A DNA stretch of 15,921 bases from contig CAKZOY010000317.1 of NCBI GenBank assembly GCA_937138275.1, positions 1 through 15,921 of the forward strand, given 5' to 3'. Each line of letters begins with the position of its first letter. Positions within the stretch are counted from its first letter, which is position 1. Source of the DNA: an uncultured Chloroflexota bacterium. Its GTDB lineage: Bacteria; Chloroflexota; Anaerolineae; B4-G1; DUEL01. Below the pieces are notes generated by a model, which saw only the letters and a program-made list of their open reading frames with translations, was not told where the DNA came from and did not search any database. The translations under genes and the position numbers were made by a program. Below, piece by piece: positions 1-6,269 of this stretch.

Positions 1-49
1 CACGGATTCCCCGGAAAGGTCATCCGTGCAATCCGTGGCGAACCGATGA
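1..49. repeat. Short CACGGAT-type intergenic repeat
   Basis: Downstream of the small sulfur-carrier gene there are three related units: CACGGAT at 1-7, ATCCGTG at 22-28 and ATCCGTG at 31-37. The first and second can pair as a 7-bp stem with a 14-nt loop, and the second and third form a direct repeat. No T-tract follows on the minus strand, so I do not call it a terminator. It looks like a fragment of an interspersed repeat that continues beyond the window edge. Confidence 0.4.
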
Positions 50-259
50 TTACCGCGTCAGCGTCAACTTGAACTCGTCGCCCATCTCCTCCACGCGCAC
101 CTTCAGGCCGGCCCGCTCGGCGGCCCGACGGACGTTCTCGCGGGAGGTGACGGTATCCACCAGTACCTCAATGGGGAACTCTCCCTCTTCCATCGCCTGC
201 CGGGTCAGGATGACCGGCTGGGGGCAGGAAAGTCCTCGCGCATCCACAACTTTCGCCAT
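50..259 (-). CDS. TusA/SirA-family sulfur carrier-like protein
   Basis: This 69-residue protein matches the TusA/SirA/YedF fold. The family hallmark CPQP is present, with Cys12 as the expected persulfide-carrying residue just before the first helix, and the length equals one single-domain family member (about 70-80 residues). Known relatives pass sulfur (TusA) or act beside selenium transporters (the N-terminal domain of YedF). The roughly 200-residue two-domain YedF is not present here; only the N-terminal type domain is. The ATG at 257-259 has AAGGAG nine bases upstream. It lies 40 nt downstream of the YedE-type transporter on the same strand, the classic YedE-YedF/TusA pairing, so the two are probably co-transcribed and work on the same sulfur or selenium species. 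Which element it handles cannot be read from the sequence. Confidence 0.88.
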   Translation of the reverse strand: MAKVVDARGLSCPQPVILTRQAMEEGEFPIEVLVDTVTSRENVRRAAERAGLKVRVEEMGDEFKLTLTR

Positions 260-272
260 CGCTCTTCTCTCC

Positions 273-303
273 TTGTCTACTTGCCTACTTAATACTTGTC
301 TAC
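273..303. repeat. Imperfect octamer tandem repeat (TTGTCTAC type)
   Basis: Four units follow one another: TTGTCTAC, TTGCCTAC, TTAATAC and TTGTCTAC. Read on the minus strand they are GTAGACAA-like. The stop codon TAG of the YedE-type transporter (300-302) lies within the last unit, and the array fills most of the short gap before the TusA-like gene. A similar arrangement, with another unit sequence, is seen at the miaB stop codon. Confidence 0.55.
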
Positions 304-1415
304 TTTCTCTCCCTCATCGTGAACCCCAGGACAACGCACACAACCAGTCCCAGGATCACGGCGGCCTGTCCGTAGGGGCCGGGCCCGCCGACGGTGAGCA
401 CCCCTTCGGCCAGTTTGTCCGGGGCACCGGTCAGGGCCCAGTTGTGGGCAAAGCCTGCGCCGAAGATCATCCCCAGGACAAAGAGGGCGGCGTCGCCGTC
501 ACCCTCCCCGGCCATAAAGAGTTGCCGACCAGGGCAGCCGCCCGCCAGCGCGAAGGCCAATCCTGCCAGCGCCATCCCCAGGAAGTTCCAGAGATGGTTG
601 GAGTGGGCCACCGGCTGGGCGGCGAAGCCGGGATTGAACTGCCCCAGGATCAGGTTGACGATGAACGCCACCACCAGGAGTGCACCCACCCCGGTGATGA
701 GGTGCGTATCCCGCATCAGGATGACGTCCCGGACCGCGCCCATCGTACAGAAACGGGTGCGCTGGGCCAGGAAGCCGATAACCAGTCCCGCGCCCAGGGA
801 GATGAGGATGGGCGCGTGTTTGGACCCCGGCCCTTCGGCGCTGAAGAAGAGGGGGCCGTCTTGGGTGAACTGGGGGCGGAAGAGGAGGAGCAGCAGCAGG
901 CCCAGCATAATCGCGGGCATAATCCAGCCCACGGCGGCCGGAGCGCGGTAGGCACGGCCCAGCGAGTACCCCTGCTTGAGGAACCAGACGCCTGCGGCAA
1001 CCCCGGTAACCAGCCCGACCAGACCGAGGATGGCGTTCCCGTCGCCCCCCGCCAGGCGCAGGAGCGCCCGCCACGGGCAGCCCAGGAAGACCAGACCGCC
1101 GATCATGGCGAACATCCCCAGCAGGAAGCGGACGATGGGGGCGGAGCCGGCGCGGGGCCGGAACTCCCGGAAGAGGAGGGCGGCGATGGTGGAGCCCAGG
1201 ACGAAGGCGATGATCTCGGGCCGGATGTACTGGACGGTGGCGACCCGATGGAGCCCCAGGGCCCCGGCGATATCCCGCTCAAAGCAGGCAACGCAGATAC
1301 CCATATTGGTCGGGTTGCCCATCTTTTGCAGGAGCGGGGCCAGGATGCCGATGATCGCCCCGGCCAGAAGGATGCCCCAGCGCGAGGCGAAGAAGCGAGT
1401 GAGACGTTCGGACAT
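300..1415 (-). CDS. yedE: YedE-family (YeeE/YedE) transporter, probable selenium or sulfur-species transporter
   Basis: This 371-residue, strongly hydrophobic integral membrane protein has the two-fold repeated YeeE/YedE architecture with about ten membrane segments. Conserved cysteines are visible: Cys41 and Cys44 in GICVACF, Cys113 in LGCPWR, Cys223 in TRFC and Cys294 in GGCPGRQ. The N-terminal stretch through RDIAGALGLH and QYIRPE closely resembles the YedE subgroup linked to selenium metabolism (YedE/FdhT type). Other YeeE members import thiosulfate, so the substrate is an inference. An in-frame start at 1481 exists, but I chose the ATG at 1413-1415 because AAGGAGG sits eight bases upstream and family homology begins there. 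A hairpin-rich leader precedes it and a TusA-like carrier gene follows, which suggests uptake plus intracellular hand-off of a sulfur or selenium compound. Confidence 0.88.
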   Translation of the reverse strand: MSERLTRFFASRWGILLAGAIIGILAPLLQKMGNPTNMGICVACFERDIAGALGLHRVATVQYIRPEIIAFVLGSTIAALLFREFRPRAGSAPIVRFLLGMFAMIGGLVFLGCPWRALLRLAGGDGNAILGLVGLVTGVAAGVWFLKQGYSLGRAYRAPAAVGWIMPAIMLGLLLLLLFRPQFTQDGPLFFSAEGPGSKHAPILISLGAGLVIGFLAQRTRFCTMGAVRDVILMRDTHLITGVGALLVVAFIVNLILGQFNPGFAAQPVAHSNHLWNFLGMALAGLAFALAGGCPGRQLFMAGEGDGDAALFVLGMIFGAGFAHNWALTGAPDKLAEGVLTVGGPGPYGQAAVILGLVVCVVLGFTMRERK

Positions 1416-1450
1416 GATGCGTACCTCCTTGATGCTGGAATTCTCCACGC

Positions 1451-1634
1451 GTCCGGGAGTGCCCGGACACGGCGTGGGCAACGAAAAGCCGCCGTCGGCT
1501 CATACCGGCGGCGGCTCGGAGGCACGCGTCCACGTCGTCTCAGGGTGCGGCCTCACCGCCGCCCCCGGACATGAGCCCAGCGGTCTGCGGGCGCCCCCTG
1601 GCGCCCCAGACATCACCTCAGGTGCGGCGGTGAT
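1451..1634 (-). promoter_or_regulatory. Structured leader of yedE with terminator-like hairpin (candidate attenuator or riboswitch)
   Basis: No gene fits between hepT and yedE. In minus-strand order the stretch holds five stems: 1612-1617 with 1629-1634 (6 bp); 1584-1595 with 1600-1610 (11 bp, one bulge, 4-nt loop); a closing GTCC/GGAC helix 1528-1531 with 1567-1570 around a hairpin 1543-1565; 1487-1494 with 1509-1516 (8 bp) followed by four Ts; and 1451-1457 with 1462-1468 (7 bp, loop CACT), about 35 nt before the start codon. CACCT/AGGTG (1614-1624) offers an alternative pairing to the first stem. I compared it by eye with TPP, fluoride, cobalamin and molybdenum-cofactor riboswitches and found no match. 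GC-rich DNA forms hairpins easily, so regulatory function is inference. Confidence 0.4.
1484..1516 (-). terminator. Intrinsic-terminator-like hairpin between hepT and yedE
   Basis: AGCCGCCG and CGGCGGCT form a perfect 8-bp GC-rich stem. On the minus strand four Ts follow directly, then CG and TT. It could end mntA-hepT transcripts or act as the switchable stem of an attenuator for yedE. The T-tract is short, so efficiency is uncertain. Confidence 0.5.
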
Positions 1635-1643
1635 ACCAGATGG

Positions 1644-2075
1644 TCATTGGGTTACCTCTCTCTGCATGAAATTCACAATGTAGCCGATATATTTCTCAAA
1701 ATCCCCCAGATTCTCCTGGAGAATTTGATAGACGACGCGATCATCTACTTCCCAGTACAGATGCACCAGCCGGTTGCGGAAACTGACCATATTCCGCAAG
1801 ACCGGCAGAAAGTCGGAGGGTAGAACGCCGTGCTCGCTCAGGAGCACAAACGTCTCATAGTAACTGGACGGAGTCCCGTACCCCTCATCGGCGACAATAT
1901 GCTGGGCGATGTCCAGACAGCATCCAATGGATACCTGCAGCAGATATTTAGCGCTTTCTACTTTGGTGAAATCGGCCAGGAACTCCTCTGGGGAAGCCGC
2001 GGCCAGTAAGCGCAATCTCTCCAGATACCGGCGCAGGTTGCTCAGCAAGGAATGAATGACTTCAGGGTTCACCAT
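1644..2075 (-). CDS. hepT: HepT-family HEPN ribonuclease toxin (DUF86)
   Basis: This 143-residue, mostly helical protein carries the HEPN RNase signature R-x4-H-x-Y as Arg100, His105 and Tyr107 (context RNRLVHLYWEVD). In characterised HepT toxins, which cleave RNA such as tRNA or mRNA ends as dimers, the Tyr of this motif is the residue that the partner MntA modifies with AMP. The start is ATG at 2073-2075, overlapping the end of mntA by 14 nt, the usual order (antitoxin first) and coupling for a type VII pair. An upstream extension in the same frame exists only because the frame is open through mntA. All signature residues are intact, so the toxin is probably functional. Confidence 0.9.
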   Translation of the reverse strand: MVNPEVIHSLLSNLRRYLERLRLLAAASPEEFLADFTKVESAKYLLQVSIGCCLDIAQHIVADEGYGTPSSYYETFVLLSEHGVLPSDFLPVLRNMVSFRNRLVHLYWEVDDRVVYQILQENLGDFEKYIGYIVNFMQREVTQ

Positions 2076-2535
2076 ACCCGTATTCCCGTTGCAGATGCGC
2101 GATGAAAGCCTGCTGGATTTTCCGGGCGAACGGTTCAAAATCCAGAAACTGCTGATATGTCTGCACCTGCCAGATGATTCGCTGTTGCCGGTCTCCTTCG
2201 TAGACCAGAATCCCGTCCCGAATGATCCTCCCCTGAACCAGGATGGGGGCATCGTTGATCACCCGTACATCTATGGGGGAGAGACCGGTCGCGTCCTCTA
2301 CTTCTGCTTCAATTGCCAGTTCCAGTTTGAAGCGTTCGTATGGGGGGAGAGACTGGTGCAGGACCAGCGCGATATCCACATCGCTGGTGGGGAGGACGGT
2401 TCCCCGCGCGACCGAACCATACACATAGGCCGCGACCACCGGATAGCGGGCAAGGATTCGTGGAAGAGTCTCCCGCACTTGGGCCAGGATGGAAGCAGCC
2501 CATTCCTGCTGTTGGAGGCGGACATCCGCAGCCAT
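2062..2535 (-). CDS. mntA: MntA-family minimal nucleotidyltransferase antitoxin
   Basis: This 157-residue protein has the exact GS-x10-D-x-D nucleotidyltransferase motif (Gly40, Ser41, Asp52, Asp54), with a likely third acidic residue at Asp89 (SPIDV). In the MntA-HepT type VII system the antitoxin neutralises HepT by adding AMP units to the Tyr of its RX4HXY motif. The ATG at 2533-2535 lies about ten bases after the predicted transcription start of a strong promoter (2552-2579), with GAAGG in the leader. The longer open frame reaching 2817 would run through that promoter and a palindromic repeat, so I rejected it. The gene overlaps hepT by 14 nt. Confidence 0.9.
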   Translation of the reverse strand: MAADVRLQQQEWAASILAQVRETLPRILARYPVVAAYVYGSVARGTVLPTSDVDIALVLHQSLPPYERFKLELAIEAEVEDATGLSPIDVRVINDAPILVQGRIIRDGILVYEGDRQQRIIWQVQTYQQFLDFEPFARKIQQAFIAHLQREYGYGEP

Positions 2536-2551
2536 AGGCCTTCGGAAGAAA

Positions 2552-2579
2552 AGTATACTCCGGATGTGGGAAAATGCAA
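2552..2579 (-). promoter_or_regulatory. Sigma-70-type promoter of mntA-hepT
   Basis: On the minus strand TTGCAT (2579-2574) and TATACT (2557-2552) are separated by 16 nt. The predicted start of transcription near 2545 would give a leader of only about ten bases before the mntA ATG. Confidence 0.65.
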
Positions 2580-2631
2580 GTGAAGGGGACCGGGGCTTGC
2601 GCGGTAATTCGCCTTGCATAAGGGGTGGGGT

Positions 2632-2673
2632 GTGGGGTTTGCGGGGGCGGCTTCGCCGCCCCCACAAACCCAC
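2632..2673. repeat. Palindromic repeat, copy 1 (GGGTTTGYGGGGGCGGC family)
   Basis: A 20-nt arm and a 19-nt arm pair around the loop TTC with one mismatch and one bulge. It sits between the divergent mntA and miaB promoters, so it cannot simply be a gene-end terminator. It shares with copy 2 (12487-12525) both the left flank GGGGTGGG(G)TGTGGGG and a downstream box GATTTGCTRCACAAGCCC (here 2713-2730), so the repeated unit is about 100 nt. Between palindrome and box this copy has an extra small stem, CGGGCA/TGCCCG. Confidence 0.75.
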
Positions 2674-2712
2674 TTTCTCCTTGACTTCGCGGGCACGCTG
2701 CTGCCCGAAAGG

Positions 2713-2730
2713 GATTTGCTGCACAAGCCC
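2713..2730. repeat. Conserved box GATTTGCTRCACAAGCCC, copy 1
   Basis: The 18-nt box GATTTGCTGCACAAGCCC follows palindrome copy 1 by 39 nt and recurs with one change 19 nt after palindrome copy 2 (12545-12562). It ends 24 nt before the -35 element of miaB. Confidence 0.6.
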
Positions 2731-2754
2731 TGTGAGCCGCCCTTTTGCCCTTTT

Positions 2755-2783
2755 TTGCCTCTTCCTGCAAAGAAGTGTATAAT
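2755..2783 (+). promoter_or_regulatory. Sigma-70-type promoter of miaB
   Basis: TTGCCT (2755-2760) and a perfect TATAAT (2778-2783) are separated by 17 nt. Transcription would start near 2790, leaving only about six bases before the miaB ATG at 2796, so the mRNA is nearly leaderless. Confidence 0.75.
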
Positions 2784-2795
2784 AGAACGTGAGAA

Positions 2796-4127
2796 ATGCG
2801 GTATCATATCTGGACAATCGGCTGTCAGATGAACGAGGCCGACTCCCGGCGGCTGGCGGCGGCGCTGGAGCAACTGGGCTACGAACCCGCCGCGCGGGCC
2901 GAAGACGCCGATGTCATCGTCCTCAATACCTGCGTGGTCCGGCAGCAGGCCGAGGACAAAGTATACGGCCGTCTCAGTTCCCTCCGGCCCTTGAAGGCCC
3001 GCCGACCGGATACGGTCATCGGCCTGATGGGCTGCCTGGTGGGGCGCCGGAACTCCGAACATCTGCGGGAGCGATTCCCCTGGGTGGACGTTTTCGCGCC
3101 GCCGTCGGACCCGACGCCTCTGCTGGACCATCTGGCCGAACGGGGGCTGGCCGAGATGGGGCGCGCGCTGAGGGCCGAAGACGCGGCCCGGCGTATCCCT
3201 GGGCCGTTCCTCTTGTCGTGTCAGGCCCAGGGCTCGCAGGTCACCGCCTACGTCCCGGCGGTCCTGGGCTGCTCCCACGCCTGCACATATTGCATCATCC
3301 CCTACCGCCGCGGGCCGGAGCGCAGCCGACCGGCCGACGAGACTCTGGCCGAGGCCCGTGCCCTGGTCGCCCAGGGAGTGAAGGAAATCACCCTGCTGGG
3401 GCAGATCGTAGACCGCTACGGATACGACCTGCCCCGCCAGGAGAACCGGACTCCCCTGGTCGGGCTGCTGGAGCAACTGCACGAAATAGAGGGGCTGGAG
3501 CGCATCCGCTTCCTGACCAGCCACCCGTCCTGGATGACGGACGAACTGCTGGAAGCGGCGGCCCGTCTGCCGAAAGTCTGCGAGCACCTGGAAGTACCGG
3601 TGCAGGCCGGAGATGACGAAATCCTCGCCCGGATGCGTCGGGGCTATACCGCGGACGACTACCGCCGGTTGATCGCGCGGGCCCGGGCGATCGTTCCCGG
3701 CGTTTCCATCGCCACGGACATCATCGTCGGCTTCCCCGGAGAGACGGAGGCCCAGTTCCAGCGCACCTACGACCTGCTGACCGAACTGCGGCTGGATAAG
3801 GCGCACATTGCCCGATATTCCCCCCGTCCTCAAACCCTGGCGGCCCGCCGTTACCCGGACGATGTGCCACCAGAGGAAAAGGAGCGGCGTCGGAAAGTGC
3901 TGGACGAACTGCAGGCGCGCATCGCCGGGGAGATCAATGCCCGCCTGGTAGGGCAAACCGTGGAAGTACTGGTGGAGGGGAAGAAGAAGAACCGCTGGTG
4001 GGGCCGTACCCGAACGGACAAACTGGTCTTCTTTGAGGACGCGCGGGATCTTCTGGGCCAGCAAGTCCCGGTGCGGATCACCTGGGCCGGGCCATGGTCG
4101 TTGATTGGGGAAACGGGAAGTCGGTAG
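2796..4127 (+). CDS. miaB: tRNA-2-methylthio-N6-dimethylallyladenosine synthase (MiaB)
   Basis: This 443-residue radical-SAM methylthiotransferase adds a methylthio group at C2 of i6A37 in tRNAs. The N-terminal UPF0004 domain carries the three auxiliary-cluster cysteines Cys10 (in GCQMNEADS), Cys46 (NTCVVR) and Cys80 (GC). The radical-SAM CxxxCxxC is Cys159, Cys163 and Cys166. The C-terminal part from about residue 377 is a TRAM-like RNA-binding domain. The GCQMN signature and RGPERSRP favour MiaB over RimO or MtaB. The start follows directly from a perfect -10 box and agrees with family N-termini. The stop codon lies inside an 8-bp repeat. The kinase gene follows after 33 nt, so read-through into the signalling cluster is possible. 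Confidence 0.93.
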   Translation: MRYHIWTIGCQMNEADSRRLAAALEQLGYEPAARAEDADVIVLNTCVVRQQAEDKVYGRLSSLRPLKARRPDTVIGLMGCLVGRRNSEHLRERFPWVDVFAPPSDPTPLLDHLAERGLAEMGRALRAEDAARRIPGPFLLSCQAQGSQVTAYVPAVLGCSHACTYCIIPYRRGPERSRPADETLAEARALVAQGVKEITLLGQIVDRYGYDLPRQENRTPLVGLLEQLHEIEGLERIRFLTSHPSWMTDELLEAAARLPKVCEHLEVPVQAGDDEILARMRRGYTADDYRRLIARARAIVPGVSIATDIIVGFPGETEAQFQRTYDLLTELRLDKAHIARYSPRPQTLAARRYPDDVPPEEKERRRKVLDELQARIAGEINARLVGQTVEVLVEGKKKNRWWGRTRTDKLVFFEDARDLLGQQVPVRITWAGPWSLIGETGSR

Positions 4128-4135
4128 GTCGGTAG
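4120..4135. repeat. Direct octamer repeat GTCGGTAG x2 at the miaB stop codon
   Basis: Two head-to-tail copies of GTCGGTAG occur, and the TAG of the first copy is the miaB stop codon. This parallels the octamer array at the yedE stop codon. Confidence 0.5.
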
Positions 4136-4160
4136 ATTGAGGAGTGGGGGGATAGAATTG

Positions 4161-6260
4161 ATGGACGAACAGGAAAAGACACCTGGGCCGGAAGAGTCTG
4201 GGGCATCGCCCAAGGAAGGGCTTTCCACCCGGGTCATCCAGGGGTTGGCCGCGCGGGCCGGGAGCACTCGTCTGACGGGTGTGCCTCCGGATGTTCCGCC
4301 CGCTCAAGGCGATCTGGGAACCCGCCTGACGGGCGCGCCTTCGGATGTTCCACCCGCCCAGGACGATCTGGGAACCCGTATAACGGACGTGGATCGGGCC
4401 GCTGCGCACCCGCGGCCGGCCCGGACAGAAGGCCGGTTGGCGGAGGGCACCGTTTTGCAGGGGCGGTACCGCATCCTGGGAATTCTGGGCGCAGGAGGAA
4501 TGAGTGTCGTCTACAAGGCCCAGGACCTGCGTTTCCCCAAAGTGATGCGCCTCTGTGCCATTAAGGAAATGATCAACAATGCTCCCGACCCCAAGGTGCG
4601 GGCGGTGATGGTGCAGAACTTTGAACGGGAAGCGAGCATCCTGGCGACCCTGAACCATCCGGCCATTCCCCAGGTCTACGACTATTTCGTGGAAGGGGAC
4701 CGCGCGTACCTGGTCACCGAATTTATCCCCGGGAAAGACCTGGAGGCCCTGCTGAACGAGACGGAGGGATTCTTCCCTGAGGTCCAGGTGATCCAGTGGG
4801 CGATTCAAATTTGTGATATCCTCACCTATCTCCATACCCGCAGGCCGCAACCGGTCGTCTTCCGGGATATGAAACCGTCCAACATTATGCTGGACGAGCA
4901 GGGACGGGTTCGGCTGGTGGATTTCGGCATCGCCAAGGTCTTCCAGAGCGGCGAGAAGGGGACGATGATCGGCACTGAGGGGTATTCCCCGCCGGAGCAG
5001 TACCGGGGGATCGCCGAGCCGCGCGGGGATATCTACGCCCTGGGGGCGACGTTGCACCATCTGTTGACCAAGCAGGACCCGCGCCTGGAAACGCCGTTTT
5101 CCTTCCATCAGCGGCCGATTCACAAGTACAATCCCACCGTATCCGTGGAGTTCCAGGAGATCATCCACCGGGCACTGGAGTACGACATCCAGAAACGGTT
5201 CGGGTCTGCGGAGGAACTGAAACGCGCCCTGCTGAGCCTGAAATCTGCCCGGGGTATCCCAACGACAACCTATATCTCCGTCCCAGAAGCAGTCCAGCCG
5301 GATGCTATGAAGGTCATCTGGCAATTCGCCTGCGAGGACGAGGTCCGCTCCAGCCCGTGCATTCACGGGGGAGTCGTCTACATCGGCGCGTACGACCACA
5401 ACCTCTACGCGCTGGACGCCGAAACGGGGAAATTCCTCTGGAAATACGCGACCGAAGGGGGGATCGCTTCATCGCCCGCGGTGGAGGAAGGGCGAGTATT
5501 CTTCGGCTCTACCGATGGGTCTCTCTATGCCCTGAATGCCGATACCGGGCGCCTGCTGTGGACCTATCCGACAAAGGGGCGCATCTTCTCCTCCCCGCGC
5601 GTCCAGTTCGGGCACGTTTTTATCGGGTCCGATGACCATCGTCTGTGCGCTGTGAATATGGTCAACGGGCGGGTGGCGTGGAGTACGGAGGCGGAGGGCG
5701 CGATCCGTTCCACACCGGCTACCGGCGCGGACGCCATCTACTTCGGCGATGAGCAGGGAATTCTCTACGCGGTGGGGGTAAATGGCCGTCTTGTCTGGCG
5801 GTTCCGCGCCCGCCGGGCGATTACATCCTCGCCGTTAGTCCATAAAGACCTGCTCTATTTCGGCTCTCATGACTGGTTCGTCTACGCTCTGGACCTGCGA
5901 TCGGGCTGGGTCGTCTGGCGATACCGCACCGATGGCCCGGTCGTCTCTTCGCCCGCCGTCGGGGGAAACACCCTCTTCATCGGCTCGGCCGATGGTCATC
6001 TCTACGCTTTGGACGCCACCAATGGCTACCTGGTCTGGCGGTACCGGACCGGCGGGCAGGTCACTTCGTCCCCCGCCTTCTACCAGGGCGCCGTCTACGT
6101 TGGATCGGTGGACGGATACGTTTATGCCCTGGACGCCCAGACCGGTCAACTGCGCTGGCGGTTTCAGACCAACGGTCCGGTCGTTTCCAGCCCGCGCGTG
6201 GCGAACGACATCGTGTACGTGGGCTCGCTGGACCATAATGTGTATGCCCTACCGACTTAA
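4161..6260 (+). CDS. Serine/threonine protein kinase with C-terminal eight-blade PQQ-like beta-propeller
   Basis: This 699-residue protein begins with a disordered Thr/Pro-rich tail that includes an 18-residue repeat with TRLTG (36-76). A Hanks-type kinase domain follows (about 103-360): glycine loop around 107-113, Lys135, Glu157, FRDMKPSN with catalytic Asp236, and DFG at 254-256. The HRD His is Phe, a known bacterial variant. Eight repeats of about 40 residues (about 384-699), each ending VYALD or YALN with SSP in the middle, form a PQQ-like propeller. No membrane segment is visible between the parts, so the whole protein appears cytoplasmic and the propeller may bind a ligand or proteins. 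I prefer ATG 4161 (G-run nine bases upstream) over TTG 4137. The PP2C gene follows nine bases later, a standard kinase-phosphatase pair. Confidence 0.92.
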   Translation: MDEQEKTPGPEESGASPKEGLSTRVIQGLAARAGSTRLTGVPPDVPPAQGDLGTRLTGAPSDVPPAQDDLGTRITDVDRAAAHPRPARTEGRLAEGTVLQGRYRILGILGAGGMSVVYKAQDLRFPKVMRLCAIKEMINNAPDPKVRAVMVQNFEREASILATLNHPAIPQVYDYFVEGDRAYLVTEFIPGKDLEALLNETEGFFPEVQVIQWAIQICDILTYLHTRRPQPVVFRDMKPSNIMLDEQGRVRLVDFGIAKVFQSGEKGTMIGTEGYSPPEQYRGIAEPRGDIYALGATLHHLLTKQDPRLETPFSFHQRPIHKYNPTVSVEFQEIIHRALEYDIQKRFGSAEELKRALLSLKSARGIPTTTYISVPEAVQPDAMKVIWQFACEDEVRSSPCIHGGVVYIGAYDHNLYALDAETGKFLWKYATEGGIASSPAVEEGRVFFGSTDGSLYALNADTGRLLWTYPTKGRIFSSPRVQFGHVFIGSDDHRLCAVNMVNGRVAWSTEAEGAIRSTPATGADAIYFGDEQGILYAVGVNGRLVWRFRARRAITSSPLVHKDLLYFGSHDWFVYALDLRSGWVVWRYRTDGPVVSSPAVGGNTLFIGSADGHLYALDATNGYLVWRYRTGGQVTSSPAFYQGAVYVGSVDGYVYALDAQTGQLRWRFQTNGPVVSSPRVANDIVYVGSLDHNVYALPT

Positions 6261-6269
6261 AGGAGAGCA

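Noticed and set aside
69..1574. Open frame of 501 codons on the plus strand, antisense to the transporter and carrier genes
   Set aside because: The opposite strand encodes recognisable YedE and TusA-like proteins; this frame has low-complexity composition and no motif.
1482..1643. Known riboswitch (TPP-like CTGAGA, molybdenum-cofactor-like CTCCGAGCC) or tRNA-Sec
   Set aside because: Only isolated short words match; the other conserved blocks and the tRNA T-arm are absent. Kept only as an unassigned structured leader.
2536..2817. N-terminal extension of MntA to 2817
   Set aside because: It would add 94 residues encoded by the palindromic repeat and both promoters; MntA proteins are short and ATG 2535 fits.
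2298..5399. Long open frame of 1033 codons on the minus strand, antisense to miaB and the kinase
   Set aside because: It lies opposite two clearly homologous genes, runs through a palindromic repeat and two promoters, and its translation is Arg/Pro/Gln-rich without any domain. Long antisense frames are expected in GC-rich DNA.
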